From positions 8,060,001 to 8,124,000 of the forward strand of contig NC_133302.1 in assembly GCF_005239225.2 (NCBI RefSeq): a DNA stretch of 64,000 nucleotides, given 5' to 3'. The stretch is from Populus alba. Taxonomy: Eukaryota > Streptophyta > Magnoliopsida > Malpighiales > Salicaceae. The notes below the pieces were generated by a model. It was given only the letters and a program-made list of their open reading frames with translations. It did not search any database and was not told the origin of the DNA. This document shows, piece by piece, positions 49,034-58,857 of the stretch (its first letter is position 1; every line of letters begins with the position of its first letter). A program made the position numbers and the translations under genes.

Positions 49034-51022
49034 TCTCTCTCTCTCTCATCTCTCAACCAAGAATTAAAAAATAACAAAAATAAACTTTCATACCAAAATT
49101 GAATTTGAAAAGGAAATGAGACACGAAAACCATATAATTTGTGTTATTTTGAAAGTTAGAGAACCAAAGTATATCTTTTCTGAAATTTTTGGAACGCCAC
49201 GTATGTTTGGCATCCTTTTTATTTATATATTTATTCTTCTAATCTCACCATCACCTAAGAAATAAGAAGCAATTGATCTTAAATTAGGATTGAATTGTCT
49301 AAAATAAAACTTTAAAGATCATGTACGGTGAATATCCCAAGCATTTTAATATTTAGTATTAATGTGTGTAGGGATTTAGGAGGAAAGATACCTTTATATA
49401 GGGGGTAGGGGGTAATGATGCTAAATGGATATTTGATGGGAGAAGAGAGGGATAAATAAGACTTGGGTTGAGAGAAAGTAAGAAAAAAATTATGAAAAAA
49501 GCAAAACTTTTGTTAGTTACTTAGTAAAAATAGAAAAAATTCAGACTTCTTAAGAATTTCAGGGTGCAATTAAAAATTTAGAACTATGAGAAATAAATGA
49601 AATATTGATAATCTTTAAGGGTAATAATAAAAATTATTGGAACCCTATATACCTTATCCAACTACTAACCAAGAATCCTCGATGTTACAACTACCACAAT
49701 AAATAAAGAATCATTGCAGTTTTGAAACCATAGTTGTAAAACTTGACATGCAATTGACTCGAAACAAGGTTCGAGTTATAGGTTGAGAGGGATGATTTAG
49801 GTCAACTCATAATTTTTTTTAGGTCAACCTGAATCAATTAAAATATAGTATTGATCCGAGTTTTAAAACTAATCCTCTTCTTAGGACATGAGTTTCTAAG
49901 TTTAATAGAATGACAACTGGTGAGAAAGTAAATTTGGTTCGATAATTTCTAATTTAGGTGAATTTAATTTTTTTTTTCATTTAAAAAACACATAAACTTT
50001 TAAGAGTTAAAATATTTTTAAAAATCAAATAATTTCTAATTTAGGTGAATTTAATATTTTTAAATTTTTTTATTTGATTGTAACTTTACAATCTTTATAA
50101 AAATATCTTCGAAACAACTCATATGCTAATTAATTGTGAGTTGAGATTAAATTTTTCATTTTTTTAATACTCTTTATATAATTAAGGATAAAACCTTATT
50201 TGATTGATTTAAATCTAAGGTGTGGTTGTAAGAAGTTAAATTTCTATAATTAACCTCTCATTCTGATATGAATAGCCTACTCTTAAGTTTTAACTATATT
50301 AGCGATGCAAATTAATATTGATGCATGGATAATTTACTTATTTTATTCAATTATTTATGAAATCCTAAATATTTTGCAGATAATTTTTATGTAACATAAT
50401 TGGAAAGAATAGCTAATTTCCTTAAAAGGTTTTCTTCTACTAAAATTTTAAAATAAAATTATTTTTCAATATAAATTGATGTCATGGTATAAAATCAATT
50501 GCCATGCTTGTTAATCAGTTCAAAATGAAATAATATAATAATAATAATAATAATAATTGTTTAATTCTTTTGGCAGGATCCAAAAGAAAAAGGAAAAACT
50601 ATTGTGTGAGCTAATTAGAGAAATTGAAAATGTGAAAATTTTTTCTTTCAATTTATTTTTCTACCACAATTTCACACTGGCAGTCGACTCTTTATGAGAT
50701 AGAGTACTAGCATGGTACTAATGGAATAAGAAGAATAGAACCTTATCATTCACAAAAGAAAAAGGAAAAAAAATTGTGGAAGGTAAACTCATTGCCAAGC
50801 AATCCTTTCTCTTTTCCATCTTTAATAAATCAAATTCTTATAGTGTCTTCTAAGTTATTCCCTCCCTTTAATTTAATTAGTCTTTCCAACAGTTGGCACC
50901 TCACATTTCCTCTTAAATTCAATGGAGCCCCTCTCTAGCTCCAACCCCAAATTCCATAACTTAAATTCTCCTGCATTTTCTTACATTCCTCGCTAGCCCC
51001 GACCTTGTCAGCCTCAAAAATC

Positions 51023-51505
51023 ATGGCTTCTGACGGAAACAAGAACAAACCTCTCGATCGTGAAGTTAGAGACATGGTGAATACCATGACACGCCGCATT
51101 GTTGATCAATTTCACAAGCCAAGTGCAAGTCTCCACAACCAGGAAAGCGCGGCTGATGAGGATGGTCACGGCGTTAGAATCGTTACTCTTGCTGGAACCA
51201 ACACAGGAGCTTCAATGCGAAGCGAGTTGGACGATCAGAAATCCAACAAGTTGCCTGATGGGGTGTCGTTTGGTGATCCTGAGGCATCAGGGACTTACGT
51301 TAATAGCAATTTCCAAGCTCTTAACAATTCTATCATGTTTGGTAGCAACTACAGCACTAATGATCCTGGTGTTCATATGGACATTTCGGATACTTATGAT
51401 GAACACCGTGGACTTCGGCCTGATAAGCATGGAAAGAAGGGAAAGAAGGAAGACGAGGACGAGGAAGCTTCCAAAAGTGACCAACATTCTGAACATTCAG
51501 ATTGA
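51023..51505 (+). CDS. Uncharacterised plant protein, 160 aa, single exon (copy A, intact)
   Basis: Starts at an ATG in good context (AATCATGGCTTC) and is open for 160 codons. The N-terminus is polar (MASDGNKNKPLDREVRDMVN). The centre has VRIVTLAGTNTGASMRSEL and GTYVNSNFQALNNSIMFGS. A DPGVHMDISD stretch follows, and the tail is highly charged (KHGKKGKKEDEDEEASKSD). No signal peptide or membrane segment. It resembles plant proteins of unknown function sharing the 'LAGTN.GA.M' and 'YVNSN.QA.NNS' boxes (from memory). Several ATGs in other frames overlap it, but only this frame ends in a coherent charged tail. The leader contains CT-rich DNA. A second copy at 57756 is broken, so this would be the functional one if either is. 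Confidence 0.7.
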   Translation: MASDGNKNKPLDREVRDMVNTMTRRIVDQFHKPSASLHNQESAADEDGHGVRIVTLAGTNTGASMRSELDDQKSNKLPDGVSFGDPEASGTYVNSNFQALNNSIMFGSNYSTNDPGVHMDISDTYDEHRGLRPDKHGKKGKKEDEDEEASKSDQHSEHSD

Positions 51506-52293
51506 GGTCACTGAAGAAGAGAATCGAAGCAGGAGGTTCAAAAGGAATGAAGCTGGGCTTTAGTAATGCTCCATATACAACAGGTTTAAGTTTGCTTGTT
51601 AAAGATTACTACAGGTTTGGTTTTCAGAATTTACAATGATCAGACAATAAAGTTCCAAAAATCATATATGGTGTGATTTACATATTGGTTGATGGCGTGT
51701 CTGTATTGTCTTAGCTATTATATGTTGAGCATAATATGACCAAATATTTCTTTTACAATGAAAGCCATTGGCACGCAGTGATACTAAGCTAATATGTCTA
51801 GTAATTGCTAGAATCATGAGTTTTAGGTTAAATAATATATATAGTAGATCCTAAACTGCTGTTCAAAAAAGCATCCAAGAGATATTAATAATTTTTTATG
51901 ATATTCATTTACTATACCATGGCCCTTGCCCCCTTAACCTATTAATCGCTAATAGTAATAAAACAAAAAAAATAAATCTCAAAGAGATAAACATCATCAT
52001 TATGTTATGTTCAATACACTCCACTCTAGCATCTATCTATAAGTCATGGAATTATAACAGTTGCGTGTGTTGTTAAATATTTTATTTTGTAAATCAGAAC
52101 ACTATTATTTGGAGAGGGTTTTTGTTGAAAGCTAAGCTGATTACTTCATGGTATGAAAATGAACAGATACTTCATCACATTCATTGATGATTACTCAAGA
52201 ATGTGTTAGGTATACTTCCTCAGAAAAAAATCTGATGCACTAAATATGTTCAAGAAATTTAGGGCATTTGTTTAGCTACAAAGTGGATATAAA

Positions 52294-52881
52294 TTGAAGA
52301 AGTTAAGAAGTGACAGAGGTGAAGAATATACTTCAAAAAAGTTTGAAGAATTCTGTGAGAAACAAGGAATGGAGAGGCAACTGACAGTTGCGTGCTCTCC
52401 TCAACAGAATGGAGTTGCAGATAAGAAAAACAAAACAATTTGTGAAATGGGAAGATCCATGCTGATAGAGAAAGGAATGCCAGTAATCTTCTGGGCAGAA
52501 GCTGTGAATACAGCTGTGTATATTCAGAACAGATGTTATACAACATCTAAAGCAACTGCTCAAGCCATTTGGTTTCGGTTTGTTCTTGATGATTTTGAGG
52601 AAATGCAAGCTGAGGTAACACCTTTATTCTGTGATAACATGTCAGCAATTTCGATGGCCAAAAATCCAGTTTTTCATCAAAGAACAAGACACATAAACAG
52701 GAAGTATCATTTTATAAGGGAGGCTCTGCAAGAAGGAGTAATTAATGTGAAGTTCTGCAGAAGTGAAGAACAACTTGCAGACATCTTCACAAAGGCACTA
52801 TCCAAAGACAGATTCAAGAAACTAAGACTAAATCTTGGAGTTAAATCAGTAAACAGCTTAGGAGAGGCTGTTGAAAGCTAA
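52294..52881 (+). pseudogene. In-frame integrase-RNase H fusion (copia), 195 codons
   Basis: The frame opens inside integrase: LKKLRSDRGEEYTSKKFEEF with the second catalytic Asp, then CSPQQNGVADKKNKT. It continues to AEAVNTAVYIQNRCYTT, then passes without a stop into the RNase H end: SKATAQAIWFRFVLDD, LFCDNMSAISMAKNP, and the tail EEQLADIFTKALSKDRF. The whole reverse transcriptase, about 400 residues, is missing at the joint. Two stops upstream (near 52208 and 52274) separate it from the earlier integrase part. It is most likely non-functional, although the frame is open. Confidence 0.85.
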
Positions 52882-52959
52882 GCTGATTACTTGTGATTGA
52901 AGTCTTTGAAGAAGACTACGTGGACTGTAGCAAGAAGGATGAAGAGATTGAAGAAATTC

Positions 52960-53220
52960 TGTTAAAATAGTTAAGAAGGCGGTTAAAACCGTTATTGCAG
53001 TTATATCAGTTTTTACTGTTACAAATCATTCTTACATGTGTAAGAATCATGACCCTCCATTAGTGGATGGATGAGATGATCTTGATTTCTAAAATAACAA
53101 AATCAATTACATAAATTGTGTATAAAAGCAAAGTTTGCTGCATTGATGAAATATACAAAATATATACAGGAATTTCTTCATAATCTTCTCTGCACATTTA
53201 AGCATATTCTTCTTCTAAAA
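52960..53220 (+). repeat. Copia LTR in copy A
   Basis: Starts TGTTAAAATAGTTAAGAAGG and carries TATAAAAG near 53122. It ends TCTAAAA where the intact relative (55317) ends TCTAACA. Confidence 0.75.
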
Positions 53221-53533
53221 AACCTTCAGAAAATGAACAGTTTCTGGGTCTTGGAGAGAGATTGTGAAGAAAATTTCCCTCTTCTCTCTTCACACAATCC
53301 AAGTATTTATGTAGAAAATAACTGTTTGTTATCCAACACATCAGAAAAAGGCTAATCCAAAATAGAAAATCTGCTTGTTTACAGCGCATTTGCAAGTTGA
53401 TCGATGACCTTGTATCGGTCTAATTGTGCTTCAGTATTTGAGTGGTGTCTCTATGGGTCCAAGAGATGATCAGAGGTCATGAGTCATGAAGGAAGAGTTG
53501 AAAGTGATAGAGAAGAACAATACTTAGGAACTG

Positions 53534-54991
53534 GTGGAGAGACCAAGTGATAAACCTATGATAAGAGTGAAATGGGTGTACAAAACCAAGCTTCATCTTG
53601 ATGGATCAGTTCAGAAACACAAGGCTCGACTTGTAGCAAAGGGTTATGCACAGAAATCTGGAATTGATTACAATAAAACCTTTGCACCAGTAGCAAGGTT
53701 AGACACAATTCGAACTCTCATTGCACTTGCAGCACAGAAGGGGTGGAAGTTGTTTCAATTGGATGTCAAGTCAGCATTCCTAAATGGTGTACTTGAAGAA
53801 GAGGTATATGTTGAGCAGCCTGAAGGTTTTCTTGTAGAGAAAGCAGGACACAAAGTTTACAGACTATGGAAGGCATTATATGGCTTAAAGCAGGCATCGA
53901 GGGCCTGGTATAGTGAAATTGATGCATATCTCTCTATGTGCAAATTCAAGAGGAGCACAAGTGAGGCTACCTTGTATACAAAGTCTGATAAAAAAGGTAA
54001 CCTAATCATTGTTTCAATCTATGTTGATGATATAGTATATACTGGCAGCAGTGAAAGAATGCTTAGTGAGTTCAAAAGGGAAATGATGCAGAGATATGAG
54101 ATGTCTGATCTTGGACTTCTTCATCATTTTCTGGGCATGGGAATACTGCAATTTGAGCAAAGAGTATTCATCCATCAAAGCAAGTATGCAAAGTCTTTGC
54201 TTAAGAAGTTTGGGCTTGAGGACTGTAAACTAGTTTCTACTCCCTTGGTCACTGGTGAGAAATTGAAGAAGGTGGATGGGAGTGAGTTGGCTGATGAAGG
54301 TCTTTATAGAAAAATAGTAGGAAGCTTACTTTATCTGACAGCAACAAGACCTGATTTAATGTATGCTGCAAGCTTACTGTCACGGTTCATGACTGGACCT
54401 ACCAAAATTCACATGGGAGCTGCAAAGAGAGTCCTAAGATATGTGCAAGGAACTCTAAGCTATGGGATTGAGTACGTAAGGGATCAATCAGCAACTCTTG
54501 TTGGATTTTGTGATGCAGATTGGGCAGGAAGTGAAGATGACAGCAGGAGCACCTCTGGTTATGCATTTAGTTTTGGAAGTGGAGCATTTTCCTGGGCTTC
54601 GGTTAAACAGAATACAGTGGCATTATCAACTGCAGAAGCTGAGTATGTCTCAGCATCTGAAGCAACAGCTCAGGCAATTTGGTTAAGATTTGTTCTTGAT
54701 GACTTTGGTGAAATGCAAGCAGAAGCAATAACCTTGCTCTGTGACAACATGTCAGCAATTTCAATGGCTAAAAATCCTTTTTTTCATCAACGAACTAGAC
54801 ACATAAACAGGAAGTATCATTTCATAAGAGAGGCTCTGCAAGAAGGAGTGATAAATATGAAATTCTGCAGAAGTGAAGAGCAGCTGGCTGACATTTTCAC
54901 AAAGGCATTACCCAAAGACAGATTCAAGCAATTAAGATCGAATCTTGGAGTTAAACCAGTAAGCAGCTTAGGAGAGGCTGTTAAAAGCTAA
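53534..54991 (+). CDS. Copia reverse transcriptase-RNase H, open for 485 codons (5' truncated)
   Basis: Open from 53534 to a TAA at 54991. Motifs in order are VKWVYKTKLHLDG, HKARLVAKGYAQKSG, FQLDVKSAFLNG (first catalytic Asp), KALYGLKQASRAWY and SIYVDDIVYTGS (the Y-V-D-D pair). YLTATRPDLMYAASLLSRFM and RVLRYVQGT follow. RNase H has GFCDADWAGSEDDSRSTSGY, ALSTAEAEYVSASEATAQA, LCDNMSAISMAKN and the 'EEQLADIFTKALPKDRF' end. Just upstream the same frame runs from 53486 with a TAG where family members have Trp. All RT and RNase H catalytic residues that I can identify are present, which points to a young copy, but without gag, protease or integrase it cannot transpose alone. Confidence 0.88.
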   Translation: MERPSDKPMIRVKWVYKTKLHLDGSVQKHKARLVAKGYAQKSGIDYNKTFAPVARLDTIRTLIALAAQKGWKLFQLDVKSAFLNGVLEEEVYVEQPEGFLVEKAGHKVYRLWKALYGLKQASRAWYSEIDAYLSMCKFKRSTSEATLYTKSDKKGNLIIVSIYVDDIVYTGSSERMLSEFKREMMQRYEMSDLGLLHHFLGMGILQFEQRVFIHQSKYAKSLLKKFGLEDCKLVSTPLVTGEKLKKVDGSELADEGLYRKIVGSLLYLTATRPDLMYAASLLSRFMTGPTKIHMGAAKRVLRYVQGTLSYGIEYVRDQSATLVGFCDADWAGSEDDSRSTSGYAFSFGSGAFSWASVKQNTVALSTAEAEYVSASEATAQAIWLRFVLDDFGEMQAEAITLLCDNMSAISMAKNPFFHQRTRHINRKYHFIREALQEGVINMKFCRSEEQLADIFTKALPKDRFKQLRSNLGVKPVSSLGEAVKS

Positions 54992-55060
54992 GTTGATTAC
55001 TTGTGATAAAAATCGATGAAGAAGACTGCAGCAAGAAGGATGAAGAAGTTGCAGAAATTC

Positions 55061-55317
55061 TGTTAAAACAGTTAAGAAGGCAGTTAAAACCGTTATTTCT
55101 GTTTTCTGTTTTTACTGTTACAAAACTAATTGTAAATCATTCCCACGTGAGATGATCTTGATTCCTAAAATAAAGGAATCAGTTACATGAATTGTGTATA
55201 AAAGCAATGGTTACAGAATTGAAAGTAATAAGAAAATATACAGAACTTCTTCATAATCTTCTCTGCACATTTAAAGCTTTATTCTTTCTATCATCTTCTT
55301 CTTCTTCTTCTCTAACA
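55061..55317 (+). repeat. 3' LTR of the copia half-element
   Basis: 257 bp from TGTTAAAACAG to TCTCTAACA. It contains CCCACGTGAG (a G-box core at 55143-55148) and TATAAAAG (55197-55204), a recognisable plant promoter arrangement. Purine-rich AAGAAGGATGAAGAAG lies just upstream. Confidence 0.85.
55197..55204 (+). promoter_or_regulatory. TATA box of the copia LTR
   Basis: TATAAAAG lies about 50 bp downstream of the G-box core CACGTG and is conserved in the LTRs of copies A and B. Confidence 0.6.
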
Positions 55318-55335
55318 AAACACGAGAAGACCAAC

Positions 55336-55719
55336 AAGAAGTAGAGTAGCACCTTTCTTATCACTCTCTTTGCTAAACAATTTCCTTTACCAGACAGTAC
55401 TACAAGCTTATGTGCAGAGATATTGCCCTAAATAAATGGACTCTGGAATAATTGGGTAGAAAGAAGAATTGAATTCTTCAAATCACATCAATGCTTTAAG
55501 CAACCAACATCGATAATAGTTTGTTATTTATTCTCTTCTTTACACTTTCTTTTGAGTGATACTTTCCAACAAATGGAGATTACAAGAGAATCATTTAGCA
55601 TCACGGATCATACAAAACAGTGAAGCATCAATACATGATTTCGTCCTCGAAAATGGTAGAAGAAGCAGAATTAGATATGGCCACAAGTTTTTCACTTGCA
55701 TTTTCTTCTAGGCTTTATC
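55336..55719 (-). repeat. Displaced copy of the WAT1-type gene promoter and 5' leader
   Basis: Matches 63071-63451 almost base for base, with only a small number of mismatches. It includes the leader piece that stops 19 bp short of the start codon, and the 'GGACTCTGGAATAATTGGGTAGAAAG' and 'CATTTAGCATCACGGATCATACAAAAC' stretches. It lies between the copia LTR and copy B and has no coding sequence attached. Confidence 0.95.
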
Positions 55720-57249
55720 GATGTCAATGATGTTTTTCTCTCTTTACCATTGGAATCCGACGACCTCTCTCTCTTCTCTGTCAACCATGAATTAAAAAAT
55801 AACAAAAATGAACTTTCATACCAAAATTGAATTTGAAAAAAATAATAATAATAAGGTACGAAAATCATATAATTTGTGTTATTTTAAAAGTTAGAGTACC
55901 AAAGTATATCTTTTCTAAAAAAATTTAAACGCCACCTATGTTTGGCATCCTGTTTATTTATGTCTCTATTCTTCTAATCTCACCCTCACCTAAAAAATAA
56001 GAAGCAATTGACCTTAAATTAGGATTGAATTATCTAAAATAAAAATTTAAAGATCATGTACAGTGAATATTCCAAGCATTTTAATATTTAGTATTAATGT
56101 GTGTAGGGATTTAGAAGGAAAAAAAACATGTATATAGGGGGGTAGGGGGTACTGATGCTAAATGGATCTTTGATGGGAGAAGAGAGGGATAGATAAGACA
56201 TGGGTTGAGAGAAAGTAAGAAATTTTTTTTTTGAAAAAAAGCAAAACTTTTGTTAGTTACCTAGTAAGAAAAAGAAAAAATTCATACTTCTTAAGAATTA
56301 CAGGGTGCAATTAAAAAATTTAGAACTATAAAAAATAAATGAAATATTGATAATCTTTAAAGGTAAAAATAAAATTTATTGGAACCTATATACCTTATCA
56401 ACTTCTAACCGAGAATCCTTCATGTTACAACTACGTACCACGGTAAATAAGGAATCATTGCAGTCCTAAAACCATAGTTGTAAAACATGACATACAATTA
56501 ACTTAGAGCAAGGTTCCAGTTATAGGTTGAGAGGGATGATCTATGTTGACTTGTAATTTTTTTTTAAAGGATCGATCCGGATTTTTTATTGGATTTACTA
56601 GGTTTTTTTTTTCATTTTTATTCAACTTGAATCAGTTCAAATCTAGTGTCGGTCCGAGTTTTAAAACCAATCATCTTCTTAAAACATGAGTTTTTTAGAA
56701 TGACAACAGGTGAGAATTTAGTTTTTTTTTTTTCATTTAAAAAAAACACATAAACTTTTAAGAGTTAAGAATTTAAATTTTTTTATTTGATTGTAACTTT
56801 ACAATCTTTTATAAAAATATCTTCAAAACAACTCATATGCTAATTAATTGTGAGTTGAGATTAAATTTTCATTTTTTAATACTCTTTATATAATTAAGTA
56901 TAAAACCTTATTTGATTTATTTAAATCTAAAGTCTGGTTGTAAGAAGTTAAATTCTATAATTAACCTCTCATTCTGGTATGAATAGCCTACTCTTAAGTT
57001 TTAACTATATTAGCGATGCAAATTAATATTGATGCATGGATAATTTACTTATTTTATTCAATTATTTGTGAAATCCTAAATATTTTGCAGATAATTTTTA
57101 TGTAACATAATTGGAAAAAATAGTTAATTTCCTTAAATGGTTTTCTTCTACTAAAATTTTAAAATAAAATTAATTTTCAATATAAATTTATGTCATGGTT
57201 AAAAATCAATTGGCATGCTTGTTAATCAATTCAAAATGAAATAATAATA

Positions 57250-57285
<36 letters not shown>

Positions 57286-57755
57286 TAATTCTTTTGGCAG
57301 GATCCAAAAGAAAAGGGAAAAACTATTGTGTGAGCTAATTAGAGAAATTGAAAATGTGAAAATTTTTTCTTTCAATTTATTTTTCTACCACAATTTCACA
57401 CTGGCAGTCGACCCTTTATGAGATGGAGTACTTGTTTTGTTTCACAAGCATGGTACTAATGGAATAAGAAGAGAGCATTATCATTCACAAAAGAAAAAGA
57501 AAAAAAAATTGTGGAAGGTAAACTCATTGCCAAGCAATCCTTTCTCTTTTCCATCTTTAATAAATCAAATTCTTATAGTGTCTTCTAAGTTATTCCCTCC
57601 CTTTAATTTAATTAGTCTTTCCAACAGTTGGCACCTCACATTTCCTCTTAAATTCAATGGAGCCCCTCTAGCTCCAACCCAAATTCCATAACTTAAATTC
57701 TCCTGCATTTTCTTACATTCCTTGCTAGCCCCGACCTTGTCAACCTCAAAAAATC

Positions 57756-58225
57756 ATGGCTTCTGACGGAAACAAGAACAAACCTCTCGATCGTGAAGTT
57801 AGAGACATGGTGAATAACATGACACGCCGCATTGTTGATCAATTTCACAAGCCAAGTGCAAGTCTCCACAACCAGGAAAGCGTGGCTGATGAGGATGGTC
57901 ATGGCATTAGAATCGTTACTCTTGCTGGAACCAACACAGGAGCTTCAATGCGAAGCGAGTTGGACGATCAGAAATCCAACAAGTTGCTGGAACCAACACA
58001 GGGACTTACGTTAATAGCAATTTCCAAGCTCTTAACAATTCTATCATGTTTGGTAGCAACTACAGCACTAATGATCCTGGTGTTCATATGGACATTTGGG
58101 ATACTTATGATGAACACCGTGGACTTCGTCCTGATAAGCATGGAAAGAAGGGAAAGAAGGGAAAGAAGGAAGACGAGGACGAGGAAGCTTCCAAAAGTGA
58201 CCAACATTCTGAACATTCAGATTGA
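57756..58225 (+). pseudogene. Second copy of the 160-aa gene, frameshifted
   Basis: Identical start and first 75 codons apart from a few substitutions. Then 34 bases of copy A are replaced by 12 bases, a net loss of 22 and a frameshift after SNKL. The replacement makes TTGCTGGAACCAACACAGG, a 19-bp copy of sequence about 70 bp upstream. Downstream the original frame persists as DNA (GTYVNSNF onward) but is no longer read. Another difference is a 9-bp gain in the lysine/glycine-rich tail. The shifted frame runs on to 58271 as unrelated hydrophobic sequence. Confidence 0.85.
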
Positions 58226-58857
58226 GGTCACTGAAGAAGAAAATCGAAGCAGGAGGTTCAAAAGGAAATGAAGCTGTGCTTTAGTAATGCTCCATATACA
58301 ACAGGTTTAAGTTTGCTTGTTAAAGATTATTACAGGTTTGGTTTTCAGAATTTACAATGATCAGACAATAAAGTTCCAAAAATCATATATATATGGTGTG
58401 ATTTACATATTGGTTGATGGCGTGTCTGTATTGTCTTAGCTATTATATGTTGAGCATAATATGACCAAATATTTCTTTTACAATGAAAGCCATTGGCACG
58501 CAGTGATACTAAGCTAATATGTCTAGTAATTGCTAGAATCACGAGTTTTAGGTTAAATAAAATATATATATATATACACACACACACTAAACTGCTGTTC
58601 AAAAAAGCATCCAAGAGATATTAATATGTTTTTATGATATTCATTTACTATACCATGGCCCTTGCACCCTTAACCTATTAATCGCTCATAGTAATAAAAC
58701 AAAAAAAATAAATCTCAAAGATATAAACATCATCATTTTGTTATGCTCAATACACTCCACTCCGGCATCTATCTATAAGTCATGGAATTATAACAGTTGC
58801 GTGTCTTGTTAAATGTTTTATTTTGTAAATCAGAACCCTATTATTTAGAGAGGGTTT

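Larger units (their letters stand above)
52111..53220 (+). mobile_element. Chimaeric copia fragment in copy A (integrase joined to RNase H, plus LTR)
   Basis: Begins with a 24-bp scrap identical to the 3' end of the RNase H region (52123-52146 equals 52869-52892). Integrase core sequence follows, then RNase H, then an LTR at 52960-53220. Gag, protease and reverse transcriptase are absent. The LTR has the TGTTAAAA start and a TATAAAAG box and pairs with the LTR at 55061-55317. Confidence 0.85.
48987..53489 (+). repeat. Segmental duplication, copy A (4.5 kb)
   Basis: Homologous along its length to 55717-60249. Both begin ATCGATGTCAATGATGTTTTTC and end GAGGTCATGAGTCATGA, where similarity stops at once. 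The segment holds about 2 kb of upstream DNA, a 160-codon gene and a chimaeric copia fragment. In the first 225 bases of the gene I count about 4 mismatches between copies, so the duplication is fairly recent. Confidence 0.95.
53486..55317 (+). mobile_element. Copia 3' half: reverse transcriptase, RNase H and 3' LTR
   Basis: Begins abruptly inside the RT upstream region at the end of copy A, so gag, protease and integrase are missing. It is bounded on the right by an LTR that runs TGTT...AACA. It is the same family as the chimaeric fragments in copies A and B and may be their source or a remnant of the same insertion. Confidence 0.85.

Noticed and set aside
53116..53355. 79-codon frame (MCIKAKFAALMK...) present in copy A and again at 59876-60115 in copy B
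   Set aside because: It starts in the LTR near the TATA box and runs into flanking DNA. Its conservation is explained by the recent duplication, and there is no domain.
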